From Valencia hispanica (taxonomy: Eukaryota; Chordata; Actinopteri; Cyprinodontiformes; Valenciidae): a stretch of 64,000 nt of DNA. Of this stretch, positions 36,446 through 49,039 are shown piece by piece (the first letter of the stretch is position 1; every line of letters starts with the position of its first letter). The DNA is taken from contig OY747713.1 of NCBI GenBank assembly GCA_963556495.2, positions 40,985,461 through 41,049,460 on the forward strand, read 5' to 3'. The translations under genes were made by a program, and so were the position numbers. Under the pieces are notes generated by a model. It was given only the letters and a program-made list of their open reading frames with translations, was not told the origin of the DNA and did no database searches.

Positions 36446-37969
36446 AAGGGAAAAAAAAACATGTACAATATCATATTGCTCTTAACCTCTGACTCTGATT
36501 AAATCAGCCCCTCAGTCTCTCGGAGTCTGCTCCTGGAGGCTCTCCCAATGAAATTAAATATTGCATTTATTTGATTTGTTCTCTAAAGTACTACATAAAA
36601 TATATTATCCTGCATTATTACCTAATGCTACCAAGTAGGGCTGTGTTTCAAAATGTACTTCAACTGGCTTTATTGGTTTAGCTGGAATTGTTCTCTCATG
36701 ATGCAAAACAGCTACAGTGAGTCTCCATACTGTAATCTGCCTTAGATGCCTTTATGAGGTCTCGCAAGGGGAGTGTATGCAAACTACTTTTTTTTTCATC
36801 CTCTTATTTCTGTGAATTTCCCCTTATAGACTGGTGACACTAATTAGCTTCATACCTCTTTTGTTGTGAATACAGCCAAGAGTGTGTATGAACATCACAA
36901 TTGTTGGTTCATACATATATCTCCCATACCAGGAACACTAGTAGAAGTGTGTTGAAACCAACCAGTGGTCATAGTGTGAATTACATGTGGTTCATGGAAG
37001 CAGAATTGTGTTATGGGCCAACCACATTGAATTTGACTAATAAACTCATAATCCTAACTCTTGGCCAAATTCTTCAATAAAATATAGGCTTACTAATGTA
37101 TTCTGCAACTGATATATCAAAATAGACAAAGGACAGAAATTCTAAAAGTTATTTCCAATTTTGGGTTTGAGGCTTTTTAGCGACACTAGGCAACTAAGTA
37201 ATTAAATTAGTAATACTAGTATTGTAAAGCAATATATATAATTTACGCATAAGTGTAGAAGATGTAAATTCTGTGCATGTATGTCTATTATGCAACTTTA
37301 AATCAGGGAGTTAAGTTAGTTATTTTTTTTATCATGAAACAGGATAAAAGCTCCTGGGACATGACAGTAAAGGGATCTTTTAGTGTTTACCTGTATTTAA
37401 AATACTGCAGGATGAAAACGAATGGCTGTTCAAAAAACATGTTGGAATTTGTAACACTGATTTCATATTGTGAAAAAGGGGGTAGGAGCTCAACGGACTG
37501 TGCAGCAAAGGAATTTTGCTGTATTTAGGTGTACTAAAAACACTTTAATGATGTAAAGCAAAGGTTGTTAAAAAAGTATATTTTAACACCCTTTCAATGT
37601 CTTTTTTGAGCAATGGTAGAATCAATCAAATAATCAACATACTGATATCAAAAGGTCTGCTTCATTCTTTAAGTGCCTAGTGGATCTATTTAGCATTGCA
37701 TTTAAATTTACACTAATGGGAGGTCCAATGTTCAAAAGTTATTCTCTAATAAATTTAACAAAACAACAATAATAAACACCAATAATAAAATGTTTTTGTA
37801 TAACTGGATATACATTCAGGGATTAAGGGGATATACAGTATATGCTCCACACGTTACACACTTTTAAAACAATGTTCTGTGAGTCCTGGATGTTCCAGTC
37901 TGGGGTTAGGAACAGAACAAAAGGGGAAAAAAAAGGGTTTTAAGAAGAGTTGGATAAAAAAGGTTGCTA
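36446..37969. other. unassigned AT-rich DNA
   Basis: No gene, RNA or repeat family recognised over 1.5 kb. Confidence 0.5.
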
Positions 37970-39182
37970 AATTATTCCTACAGCTTGACCTTTCTCACAT
38001 TTTGTCACATTACAACTACAAACCTCTACGTATTTTATCGAAATTTTATGTGACAGACAAAGACCCAAGACACAAGACAAAAGAATGGAGAACTGTAAGG
38101 AGAAAGAAAATACAATGTTTTCAAATTTCATTATAAACAACAATCTGAAAATTGTTATGCATTTGTATTCATCCTCTTATATTATGATGCCTCTAAATAA
38201 ATCAATTGCAACCAATTGCCTTAAGAGTTCAAATGATTAGATGAAGAGATCCCCAGGTTCGGTGGAAGAATCTCTTAAAAAGACAACTATTAGTCATGCA
38301 TTCTACTATTGAAATATAATAAAAGCTATAACTATGCTCTAGTAAGGCAATACAGAAATATAACGTTTGGTCTTACACGTGATGGTGACATCATACTGTG
38401 GGGATGCTGTTCTTTAGCAAGGACAGGAACACCAGTCAGAGTTGGTTGTGAGCAGGATGGAGCTCCATACAAAATAGAAAATACACTCATAAAAAACATC
38501 CACTGTACTGGGTGCTGGGTGAAAATATCAGCCTGTGTATAGAAAGACCACCACCAAAGACCACCTTTTTAAAATATCATTGATACCTCTAACCGAGTGA
38601 CATTTCAATAACATGCAAAAACAAGCTGATACAATGCATACTATCTGAAGGTACCTTAGCAAATAATGTAGCCTAGTTAAAAATACAAAGGATATTTACT
38701 TAATAGTTAGTGCAATAACCCTAAACATACAACCTAATCTGCAATGCTTTAGTTGTAGATGTAGAATTTTCATGTTTTACGATGATAAAATTAAGGTTCT
38801 CAGATGCTGTCTATCTAGTCTGAGTCAGTTTGAGCTATTTGTAAATATATATATATATATATATTTAGACTCTGGATGTGCTGGTAGAGACATGCCTCTA
38901 AAGATTTTTAGCGTAATCACAGTAAAATGAGGTCCGTAAAGTTTCTGAGAGAGCAGTAGCACAATACAAATGCACCAAGCACCACTGAGAGTTTTAATAA
39001 TGAAGAAAGTAGAATGATATATATAAAAAAACACGTATAATTTTTCTATTAGCTCTCAAATATATGCTATTTTCTGTTGGTCTATCACAGTAAATCCCCC
39101 CCCAAAATTGAGATATGTGGTTGTAACACAACAAAATACGGAAAAAAAGTTGAAAGCGTGTGAATATTTTTGCAAGGCACTA
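37970..39182 (+). mobile_element. Tc1-like transposon relic upstream of the KHDRBS gene
   Basis: The left part (cacattttgtcacattacaac near 37997) and the right end (gttgtaacacaacaaaatacgg ... ttgcaaggcactata, 39120-39182) are degraded inverted termini of the same Tc1-like family as 27162-29817. Between them a frame reading GDIILWGCCS (about 38384) is what is left of the transposase GGG-x-MLWG block. It ends about 0.7 kb before the KHDRBS start codon. Confidence 0.7.
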
Positions 39183-39239
39183 TATATCCCTTACAGGTAA
39201 GCACAAACAGAGGAGGTTCGTATCTTCCAGCTTCCCTAA

Positions 39240-39875
39240 CCAGTTTTTTTTTGTTTTGTTTCTTTCTAACCCCCTTCCGAGCCTCTGCTGGGCTCGCTGA
39301 GTGACTGATAATGAGATGCTAATGGCTCCAGAACAGCACCGCGGACAGCTCCCGGTGTGGCTCCGCCCCCTTTCCACAGGCTGAGCGTTTTGCCGCCCTC
39401 CGCCTCACTCCAGCTGCGGACACAACACGGGCAGCTTCAAAGAGCTCGTGGACAGACGGGAGGCGAGGAGGCGCTGTGACGTTGTGTCGCTGGGCTTGTG
39501 GCGGATGAGCAACACTTTGATGGAGTAATACCCGCCGATGCTGCTACTGGTCCTGCTGCTGGGTAAAACAGCTCATTTTGGTTTTGAAAGAGAAAGAGAG
39601 AGCGCGTGCCCCGCGGAGACCGAAAAAAATGCTCTTCTAGCGCGAGCGCAGACGGGTTCGCTTCTCTGAAAATCAACTTTGGAGCCGATATTTTTCCCCT
39701 TTTTTTTCTCTCCTCTTCCTCCTCTTTTCTGTTTTGGAGCCTTAAGCAACTTCTCCCACCTGCTTTCCCCCCTAACCCACCCGCCCCCAACTCTCCCCCC
39801 CTCTGCCCCCGTCGTGTTTTTAACCTGCCGTCCATTTGACTCGCACACTTGGAGCCTGGAGTGGCCGTGGACGAG
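39240..39875 (+). promoter_or_regulatory. GC-rich promoter/5'-UTR region of KHDRBS
   Basis: Base composition changes sharply from the AT-rich relic to CpG-containing DNA. A GC box (ctccgccccct) lies at about 39361-39371 and a half CRE (tgacg) near 39477. No TATA box is evident, as in many CpG-type promoters. Upstream ATGs occur (for example near 39505 and 39538), and an in-frame TGA lies at 39837-39839. The transcription start cannot be fixed from sequence alone. Confidence 0.55.
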
Positions 39876-39966
39876 ATGGAGAGCGAGAAGTACTTACCGG
39901 AGCTTCTGTCAGAGAAGGACACGCTGGACCCGTCTTTTCAGCACTCCCTGCGGCTGCTGGAGCAAG
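39876..39966 (+). CDS. khdrbs2/3: KHDRBS family (SLM1/SLM2, Sam68-like) coding exon 1
   Basis: The exon encodes 30 residues plus one base and starts MESEKYLPELLSEKD; TLDPSFQHSLRLLEQ follows. The block KYLPELxxEKDxLDPSF is the start of the Qua1 homodimerisation segment of Sam68-like STAR proteins, nuclear RNA-binding splicing regulators with a KH domain. ATG is in strong context (G at -3, G at +4), and an in-frame TGA 12 codons upstream excludes the long N-terminus of Sam68/KHDRBS1. The exon ends CAAG then GTAAAG, a canonical donor. Phase 1 leaves a G that fits the conserved Glu of this family. The short N-terminus and an intron of more than 24 kb favour KHDRBS2 or KHDRBS3; length before KY fits KHDRBS2 slightly better. 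The KH domain and later exons lie beyond the window. Confidence 0.85.
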
Positions 39967-40078
39967 GTAAAGGACCGAAGAGGTTTAACAGCTTCAGCAT
40001 TGGGAAGACCGCCTGAGCGGTTAACACAGGGTTCATTTTTACGTGTCCAAACCACTTTATGTATATATTAGAAAATAA

Positions 40079-40085
<7 letters not shown>

Positions 40086-40123
<38 letters not shown>
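40086..40123. repeat. (AT)n microsatellite
   Basis: 38-bp AT dinucleotide run about 120 bp into intron 1. Confidence 0.95.
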
Positions 40124-40128
<5 letters not shown>

Positions 40129-40401
40129 ATTTCACAGCTGGGTCACTTTAGCGTCGTGCTCGAGGTGAGAAAGCTAAAGAAAGTAGTAAAAACAACAACT
40201 TTTAAACTACTATCTGAGTAGACTCAGTAGTGTTGGTTGTTCATTCAAACCATTAAAGTTTGAGAATGTGAGACAAATTAAACCTATTTTCTAGGCACAA
40301 TTAGTTGTTTTTTTTTCGTTCTCCAGGCTTGCTTTACAGTTTGGAGGGGTAATTATAAAAAATTAAAAAAATGATACAGATCAGAACACGTTTTGTTTGT
40401 G

Positions 40402-40421
40402 CCCCCCCCCCCCCCCCCCCC
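40402..40421. repeat. poly(C) run, 20 bases
   Basis: Uninterrupted homopolymer of C, G on the other strand. Such runs are prone to sequencing and assembly length error. Confidence 0.9.
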
Positions 40422-41449
40422 AGACCATGACTAAATATCTGTTTTCAGGCTTTATTTCCCATCCAAGTTTCATCCATTAATGAAAATGTTTAATTATATG
40501 TCTTGAAAAGTACTGCATAACATAAAAATATGGAGGAATCCAGAGTATATATATGTATATATTGAAGGCTTTTCAGCTTCCCTGCGTCCCATTGTCTCGT
40601 CCCCCCCCCAAGCCGTCTTGGAATACTTTTAAATAATCCTCTCTAGTTTAAAGGCGCTCATGTTTCCCTTTTTGTCTGCAGACAGACAGACAGGACATTC
40701 ATGCTTTTATGAACAGGAGCAGCAGCAGCAGGTATGCTCGCAGATCCTCTCAGCAATCCACATGAGCTGTTGGAAATTTGCAATCACTTCTTGACAAAAG
40801 GCCCTCGTAGAACTCCTCACGTTGCAAGTGGGCTGTTACATCACCTAAGTGGCTTCCTCAAGTACCACTTGTGGGCTTTGTCAAGCCTTCGCAGGTCGCT
40901 GGTGGCTTTTAGAGCACCAGAAGGAAGAAAAAAAAAGAAGTTGTATTCTGTCAGCAAGTCTCGTTGCACCCTAATTAAGTCTATGAAATCCCCACACGCG
41001 CCTCCTGTCGCCGTTGTTTTTCCGACAGCTGTGTCTCTTCCAATTCTGACACGTGGGAGAACCTCTGGGTGTCCATAGAAGGGGGGGGGGGTAAAGTCAG
41101 CCCATAATGTTGTTAAGCTTCTGGAGTCCCAAACAGAACGACGCAGGGTGGTGTTCTCCCCGCACGGACATGTGTAGCCGCTGATCATTGTTGTGATCTT
41201 GTTGGTTGTTACGACTGATTGATGAGTGAAAATGAAAATGTCAGAGAGCTGCCTAAAAGACAGCTCCACACTTTGAGAAAAAGAAAAGGCTGCAGAGAAC
41301 AACCCTAACGCTGAAAGAACTACTTGTATAATACTATATAGAGATGATTATTTTTCAAAATTAAATCACAATTATAGGTTTTTTGTTCTCATTTGTCTTG
41401 TTTTACACTGTATGCTATATAGACAATTATATTTTTCCTTTCGGATTTG

Positions 41450-41540
41450 TATAAATGTCATATTTACAAATGTAATTTTGGTAACATCACAACCCCCTGT
41501 GATCTCTAGGAACGCCAGGTTGGTAACCGCTGATCTAGTT
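41450..41540. mobile_element. possible hAT terminus
   Basis: The phrase gccaggttggtaaccgctgatct is like the end of hAT elements with CAGTGGTTCTCAACCTGG-type termini. No partner end was found. Confidence 0.3.
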
Positions 41541-41835
41541 TACAGTAATGGCAAAACAATGTCGTCATAAAGATGTTTCATATATAACGTCATTTCTAGG
41601 GATCAGCACATTTGGTGTTTCATCTACTATGTCTGAGCCAGACTGTATGATCATATGATATAAAACGGCAACAAAGATGGAGCCTAGAGATCGTGAACAC
41701 AATGTAAAATGTGTTAGAAATCAGAAAAACAACTATTACTGTTACTGCTGTAATAATATTACACATCACTATTATATTGATCATTAAAGCTATATCATTT
41801 CAGCCATAGCACATATTTAGTTCTTTCGATGTTGA

Positions 41836-41941
<106 letters not shown>

Positions 41942-42109
41942 GACAGATCAGATCCAGCTGTACTTACTTCAGCTATAAACGTTCAGTCACAAGCAGGGAG
42001 GTTAAACTTGAAAGTCAGCCACAGCTAAAACAGTAGTGATCCAGCAGGTTGTTAAAGAAAATGCTGTGATAAAAAAAAGAAGTAAAAAGTGATAGAAGAC
42101 CTAAACAAC

Positions 42110-42240
42110 AATGTTCCACAGCTAAACCTAAATCTAGGTCTAAACTGAAGGAAGCGAGTCTTCAGCTGACTTGTAGCTTGTTGTTAAAGTTAGTTCCAAA
42201 GCTGGGGGATCCTAAACAGAGAGTCGGGTTGTGCTTTTTT
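42110..42240 (-). mobile_element. possible L2-like LINE fragment
   Basis: The antisense text gaagcgagtcttcagctgac ... gttccaaagctgggggatcc resembles the C-terminal L2 sequence in antisense (compare 10004-10080, gatgagtcttgagcctgc). It is short and diverged. Confidence 0.35.
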
Positions 42241-44096
42241 TAGTGATCAAAAATATTTTCTGATAGTTCATATTGTATTTTTTTTTCTTTAAAAAAAGAA
42301 CGTTTCTACTAGAACTTCTTTTCTAAAGCCGGCTAACTGAACACTGTTCAGAAACAGGTGGGAAAGGGGGACTAGCGCTCCATGCTCTGCATGACCAATG
42401 AAAAATATGCTCTCTCTTACATCTAACTAAACAGGATCCAAACTGCAACTGCATACATTTTATTTCTTTCAATGTGTTTAATGAAAAACAAAATACATAT
42501 TTGATACACAAACGTCCCGTCACAGTATTCTGTATTTGTATAATTTAAAAAAACAAAAACAAAAAAAACACACCAGAGGATTGACTGAGGAGGACTTTCC
42601 GTGCTGCTATCTGAGCTATTTTAAAGCTACACTTGAACCAGAAGCTTCTTTAAACCTCCTCAACATTTTTACTCATCTGGTTTCCATCAATTCTGTCTAG
42701 CTTATGGATAAAACAGAATGTTGACTATTGGTTAAAATATTGAATTATTTCAATCGATAGTATTTTAGTCACATATTTAGGTGGATATAATCCTGATATA
42801 AAAGAAAAAATTGGATCTGAAGGTCTTTATGCAAAATCAGGGAAAAGTCTTTAGTTTCTGCTTTTAAAGCTCAGTTGCTTTTATTGAACTTTTCCCGTCT
42901 TATGAAGGTTCGGATCAACCAGTTATATTGCACTACTATTAGGTGTGGAGGAAAAATGCTGTAGCAATTTTGAAGCAGTGACTTTTTGTTAGGTTCGAGC
43001 TGTATGAAGTATTCTTTGGGATATTTTGTGGATTATTGCAATGATGATACGTTTTCATTCAAATAATTCATCAGTCCTTTTTGGGCACTGCATGCAGTCA
43101 GAGCCCCATGAAAACAAAGAACTTACCCCTTATGAAACAGGCTGCTTCACTCCTATGGTTATATGCGCTAGGGCAGGGAACTCCTGCATATTTTAGATGT
43201 TTCTCTGAATCGATCCGTTTTAAACTCCTACAGAACCGATGAGAGACTGAGGAGAAGGTCCGCTATTGGATGTTGGAGAAACCTCTAAAATATGGACACC
43301 AGACCTTATAGATCAGGCTAATTATTACAATGCGTCGTATTTTGAAAAATAAACACAAAACAGTGGAAGAATTGCTTTAGTGTGACCACGGGACGACCCA
43401 TTCTTATCATAAACATTTTTTCCCCTTTATGATGAACAACGATAATCGGCCAGCAGTACATGTAATATAGCATAGCAATATAGACAAACTGAAAAAAGGC
43501 ACAAATACCGTCTCAACGTGAAATAAACATCCTCCAAATTCCAAGGAAACCTCCATCCTCAGTATTTGGGTGTATGCTCCAATAACGGCTCTAATGACTG
43601 TCTGTATCAGTTGCAGATGAGAGTCTTGTTCCAAATGACAAACTTTGGGTAATGCATCTTTCACTAGCTGATTCATTCAGACTAAAGTGGATTGATTTCA
43701 CTCTGAAAACCAGATCAGATCATGTTTTTATCCACAGTTTTGTGTCATATTTTAGTCGTAATATACATTTTTATACACCCTCACTGACAGACACAGTGGT
43801 GAATTGTTGATAGCAGCTGAAAAAAACAGCTTCCTCACTCCCTGTTAGGAGTCATCTATCCGTACGGCGCCTCCTCTGTGGAGCGCCGATGAGCTTCAAA
43901 TTCCACGGAACAGGTCTGATCCTAAACAATGGAAAGAAATGATCGAAAGTTCTTCCAGACGGATGTTCTTCACGTCTCACTTCCAATAAAGTTGTTGTTC
44001 CCACTGGGGTTGGAAGGGGAAAGGGGGGTTGGACATGGCTTTAGAATTAATCCATGACACTTCCTAAAGTGAGCAGAAGTCAGAAACTTGGCCGGA

Positions 44097-44147
44097 GCGC
44101 CGCGCCGCGCCGCGCCGCACCGCGCCGCGCCGTGCCGCGCCGCGCCT
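44097..44147. repeat. GCGCC pentanucleotide array
   Basis: About ten GCGCC units with two substitutions, 51 bp of pure G+C within AT-rich intron. It is very CpG-dense. Confidence 0.95.
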
Positions 44148-45093
44148 CCAAAAGACTGTAAATACCGTTATCGCTCTCTTCCACAGCAGATGGAACACGA
44201 TGCGGCTTAATAGAGCTCCTCTCCTGCCATCTTGCTGATGAGTTCTGGCCTCGATTATTCAACTGGCAGGGGATGCAAGAAACAGGGATGGGGGGGGAAC
44301 AGTTACTCGACTAACTTGTGTGCAAATAAGCTAAAGTGAGTTTACCCCAGGTCTGGAGAGACTTCCATTCAAAAAAAAAAGAAAAAAAAAAGAGGAGGAT
44401 TGAGAAAAGTGAGGGAGGGCATTGTGTCGGGAAGCATGCTGCTTTGATAAGCTCGGTGTCGTTCTGAGATCTCCTCTCCCACTTGCACCGTATCTCTGTT
44501 CTGTGACAAGCCTCATGCAGTCGGCAGCAGGCGCACGCAGCTGGAGGAGAAAGAAGTCTTCAGCTCAAAGAAGACAGCGGCGGTCCGCATGGAATAAAAA
44601 AATAACAAATTCCTCTGCAGCATACTAATGAAGAGCTTTCATTTATGAAAAAAAAATACAGTGCAGCATAAGGTGCATTCAATTAATTCCTGCCTCCATG
44701 CAGGCCTGTAAATAACATTTATATCCTCTCTGTTAAGCATCAGTGCTCAGTTTTGACCCGCAAAAACACACTTTTCTCCTCTAATCTTGCTGTTGTTGGA
44801 AGAAATAAACCAAAATAGGATCTGATCCGCTGCACGCCTTCTTCCCCCAACTACTAAACAATACTGCTGTAGTTTTTTTGAGTTTTGTTTTTCACAGTAA
44901 CTCAAAATGAGGGAATGCGGTGAGGCGCCGCTTTCAGATGGTGACAATAAGACCGGCGAGATGTAATGTGTGGAAAAATGGTGGCTAAAGGAATGTACAT
45001 TTGCTGACTTTGTGAAATAACTGCCTGAGGCGGTGTCTGTGCAGCGAGCGTGGCACGCAGCCTTTCAGCAGAGCATGATCTCTGCAGCTCGCT

Positions 45094-45395
45094 GTGTGCG
45101 TGCGTGCGTGTGTGTGTGTGTGTGTGTACATGTATAGCTATACTTGTGAGGACCAACCTTTGACAGGCCACCAGCATTGTGTGGACATTTGTAGTTGTGA
45201 GGACATTTTGCCTGGTCCCCACAATGTTTAACTACCTATTAAACTCTACTAGTTAGGTTTAGAGGTATGGTGTGAATTAGGTTTAGGTTAGGGTTAGGCA
45301 TGTATCAGTAATGGTTAGGTTTAGGGAAAGTGTCTGGGTTAGGCATAGTAAAATCAATGGAAGTCAATACAATGTCAACACAAGGATAGCAAGAC

Positions 45396-45430
<35 letters not shown>
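45094..45430. repeat. TG-flanked interspersed repeat, copy 2 (intact)
   Basis: (GT)n at 45094-45126, unit at 45127-45396 (tacatgtatagctatacttg ... caagacgtg) and (GT)n at 45397-45430. The unit includes ggtttaggttagggttaggc and is continuous where copy 1 is interrupted. Confidence 0.85.
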
Positions 45431-45431
<1 letters not shown>

Positions 45432-46222
45432 GTGTGTGTGGGAGGCATTCATGCAGCTGTAGGTCACCTGCATTCATCTCAGCTGTAAGTCTACAAACAG
45501 TGTCTAAGGCAGAAAAAGATGACATTAGATCAACCACAGTTAGCCCTCTGCAGTGCTGCGAAGAATATTTGCTGACTACTGTCATTTTGAATTCTTTTAA
45601 ATATGCTTATATGTATATGTATATGTAATGCAAACACGATCTAATTGGTTTTATTTCTAACAGAAAAGCGACAATGGTTCCTCCGGGTCCAAAATAATCA
45701 ACCCTATCTGATAATGATGTGTGTCATGTTTTTTATGTCACTAATTTTGGCATAAAAATCTGCCTTCCAACACAGGCAGTATGCCATTATAACATCTCCA
45801 ATAAACGGCTTATACCAGCCTTTTAATTCAGGGTTCCATTCCCACTCCTGTCTGGATTTGTGAGAGTCCAGTTTAGACTGAGACACGATGACTGTTTAAC
45901 ATCTGTCACAGAGAGGCGCACACACAGTGGACGAGGTGAGTAAGTGACTGAGGTTATGGTAATGAAATCGGCGATTTATTTAGTGTGCTGTCGTTCCTTT
46001 TACACAGAGAAACTTTCACATTCCCATCTAAACTTGGATAGGATAAGCCAGCGGCAGCCTCGAGCATGTGTGTTTCATTAGCATTCTGGACTCAGCGGGG
46101 TAAATATCTGCTCTGAGTAACCAGGGTGTGTGCTTTATGTGAGAGTCTCCAAAGCTCTCCAATAACACCAAAAATCTCAATGAATATAGCGACAAAGTCG
46201 CTAAGTTGGCAACACTGTTCCA

Positions 46223-46258
46223 GTGGAGTCACATGACTGCACAGTCATGTGACTCCAC
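46223..46258. repeat. perfect 17-bp inverted repeat with 2-base spacer
   Basis: gtggagtcacatgactg (46223-46239), spacer ca, cagtcatgtgactccac (46242-46258). Each arm contains GTCACATGAC, an E-box-like palindrome. It could be a dimeric factor site or the end of an element, and could extrude as a cruciform. Confidence 0.95.
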
Positions 46259-46592
46259 CCCATCCAGTTTGTAAGGTAGTACAGTCAGCATCTTAAAGGG
46301 ACATGAGGATCGCCAAACTACAAACATATTTTGTCTTTTTTTTTACACCAAATATATACCTTTGTACCGATATATCTGTAACTTATACATATTCTTATTT
46401 TGTTAAATAGACTTCAACAAAAAAACAATATATAAAAAAGAATAAACAAAAGTTTGTATTACCTGGTTATTGGGCTGAATATTTTTTCTTTCTTTTTGCT
46501 ATTGGCATCTAGCCTGCAGTCTGCTGTTTAGCAGATATGCTGATTGTAACTTTCCAACTGAAATTCTAAAATAGCTTTACTTTAAGAAGTGC

Positions 46593-46617
46593 ATGTGTGT
46601 GTGTGTGTGTGTGTGTG
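46593..46617. repeat. short (GT)n
   Basis: About 25-bp GT run. Confidence 0.9.
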
Positions 46618-46936
46618 GTAATCCTCTAGTTTCCAAAACACACATGTTTTTGCAACAATAAATATTTGCGAACAGGCAAGCAAGTGAAGTATTGAAGTGC
46701 CTGATTTCAGACAGCTGACTGGCAGTGCACAGCAGCACGTACTCCATATGGTTGGAGAAAAAGAAAAGAAAAGATGGTACCTCTAGAACTTTCTGTTGAT
46801 ATCCTATAAAATTCATTATAAACTCTTAAGAATGGTATGATGGGAAACTTGAGCTGTAACCTTCAACAGCTTTGGTTCACCCTGATACCAGGAACGTTCT
46901 AAGTGAAATTTTGTCTGTTGCCATCTTCCACTTAGT

Positions 46937-47545
46937 TAGGCCACGTCCACACGAAGCCGGTACGTTCCCTATCCGATTTTTTTTTTTCTCGTTCTAAAAA
47001 AAATTTCTGAAAAAACACGCCGCCGTTTCAAGAAATATCTGCGTCCACACGAAACTACTGAAACTTACTGAAAACGGTGTAGTATATATGCCAGACCAGT
47101 ATGGGGCGCTGTAATTCTGCCACAGAGAACACTATACACGGAGAAGAAGACTTGGAGCATGCGCATAACCTTGCGCGCTGTATACAAACCAAGAAGAATA
47201 CATTTATAACAAAGCAATAGATTTTGCTGTAATAAAGCTAGTAGGCTTAGTAGCTTCTGCAGCACGAACAAAATCATGTAGTCCGCCATTATTGTTGTTG
47301 CAGTTACATGTGACGCAGCCAAAACGTGATGTGATGACATCATCGTTTCAGAAAATATACGGATTGGCTGTACACACGAAACCGCAAGGGCATCGTTTTC
47401 AGATTTATCCACTTTGGGACCCGGTTTCAAAAAAAATAGCGGTTTCAGTCTCCGAAAATGCCGGATCCGTGTGGACGAAACGCTAATACGATAAAAAGAT
47501 GTATACGTATACAGCGAAATGCGTCTCCGTGTGGACGGGTCCTTA
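46937..47545. mobile_element. non-autonomous DNA transposon (CGTCCACACG ends)
   Basis: Inverted ends taggccacgtccacacg (46937) and cgtgtggacgggtcctta (47528-47545) bracket about 609 bp. Inner copies of the same phrases occur (gcgtccacacgaaac near 47041; ccgtgtggacgaaacg near 47467), so the inversion extends well inside. CTTAG lies next to both ends, suggesting a partial 8-bp duplication. A minus-strand frame of 171 codons across it has no transposase motif. Confidence 0.72.
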
Positions 47546-48589
47546 GATGATTGAGAAAAAGCATCTTGTAACCAGCCCACTCATTCTCCCAATCTGGCAG
47601 CAGTCTGTTTGCTTTAGCTTAGCATAGACAATGTAAGTGAATGGTAACAGCTAGCATTTTGTGTGCTAAAGTCATGAAAATGACTCATTAATGATCATAC
47701 TTATTCCTGGTGACCTCAATAATCAGGAGCCAATTTAGACTTGGGACTACTGGAGGAAATTATTCGCTATGATTTCAGTTTTTTTGGATATGAAAATAAA
47801 CAGCATAGGGTTTGCTCAAACAGCAAAAAAAAAAAAAGACAATTTCCATGTTTTATTATAGGGGGGTGGACCTTTGTCATTTATTGCTAAGCTTTCGACG
47901 AGTGCTATTGCTAATCAAAAGAACTCCACATAACCCCACAGAAAAATGGTGAAAGGAGCCTCTATTTGTGGTTGTTTCTTTTCTTTTTTCTCTCCACTTT
48001 GCTGGAAGCCTTGACTTGCTTCAGTTGGCAGACAAGCACTTTTCTGTGCTGTGCGCCTGTTTCTCATTTGCTGTCTCAGAAATGGAGGTAAAAATGTGTT
48101 ATGTCATCACAGACTTGGTTGTGATTCTTTTCAAATCAAAAAGTTATGTCTTTTAGCTAAGATAAGTTAAAAACCGTCGTAGATGTAATGTTAACACTTG
48201 ATGAGGATCATTAATAATTATGCTGGCCTAACCGTAAGGTTTTGGTTTTTTCGTCCAGGAGTTTTTGCCCAGTTTGGATATTATAAGTGAATTCCAACAC
48301 GTAAGGCTTCATGTCTTCTGCTTTTTAATTGGATTGTTCACAGCAGGATTCCAGCAGTGTTTGCATTACATTAACATTAACTAGTAAAGAAAAGAAACAA
48401 ACCTATATGGTACCATTGTAAAGGTGTTGTTACTTGATTGCAGATAGTTTGAAGGTTTCCATCTCCTCAGGATTCAAAATTGACAGTCCCGTATTTTTAG
48501 CTGTCACTTTGAGAACAAAGACAGAGAGAGATTTAGGTTGTAGACACAGTGCTTAGTATTGATAGCCAAATGCTGTTCGGCAAACACGT

Positions 48590-49010
48590 TTTCACCCTGA
48601 ATCTGTCGGCGGCCCGCTTCGACCTGCAGATGAAGTTAACCGGAACCTGCGAGTGAACTGTGAGAGAGCAGCTCCAGAGGCTTCACTTTGCATTCAGACA
48701 ATTAGCAGAGCGCTGCTGAGTGGGATGGGACTGCTGGGCCATGTTTGCAGAGCTCTGTCTTCTTTGCAGCAGCTCCCGCTTGGATTGCAGAGGCGAAGTG
48801 GAGGGCACGGCTAACGCAGGCGGGCTCCAGCTATAACACCTGACAGATACCCTGTTTGCAGATGCGACGGCTCCTTTGATTTCACCGCTAACGCCGAGTG
48901 CATGTTCGCTGTTGTCATGGCGGCAGCGGTGAGCCAAGGATACCAGGATCTTACTCGTTGGGCACTCGGAAACAGAAGCTTTACCTTACACTGGAGTGTG
49001 TCTAGGTGCT
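48590..49010. other. khdrbs2/3: candidate conserved non-coding element
   Basis: Balanced base composition, no simple repeats and no transposon text, within an otherwise repeat-rich intron. Examples are cagacaattagcagagcgctg near 48696 and ttgtcatggcggcagcgg near 48911. No open frame shows a known domain. The call is by contrast with surroundings only. Confidence 0.35.
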
Positions 49011-49039
49011 GTTTGTAACCGGGCTTGAAAAAGGCCACA

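Noticed and set aside
39437..39922. 161-codon minus-strand frame over the KHDRBS promoter and exon
   Set aside because: Antisense to the recognised exon, low-complexity, and without a domain; explained by GC-rich promoter composition.
47065..47580. 171-codon minus-strand frame
   Set aside because: Falls inside the non-autonomous element at 46937-47545 and lacks transposase motifs.
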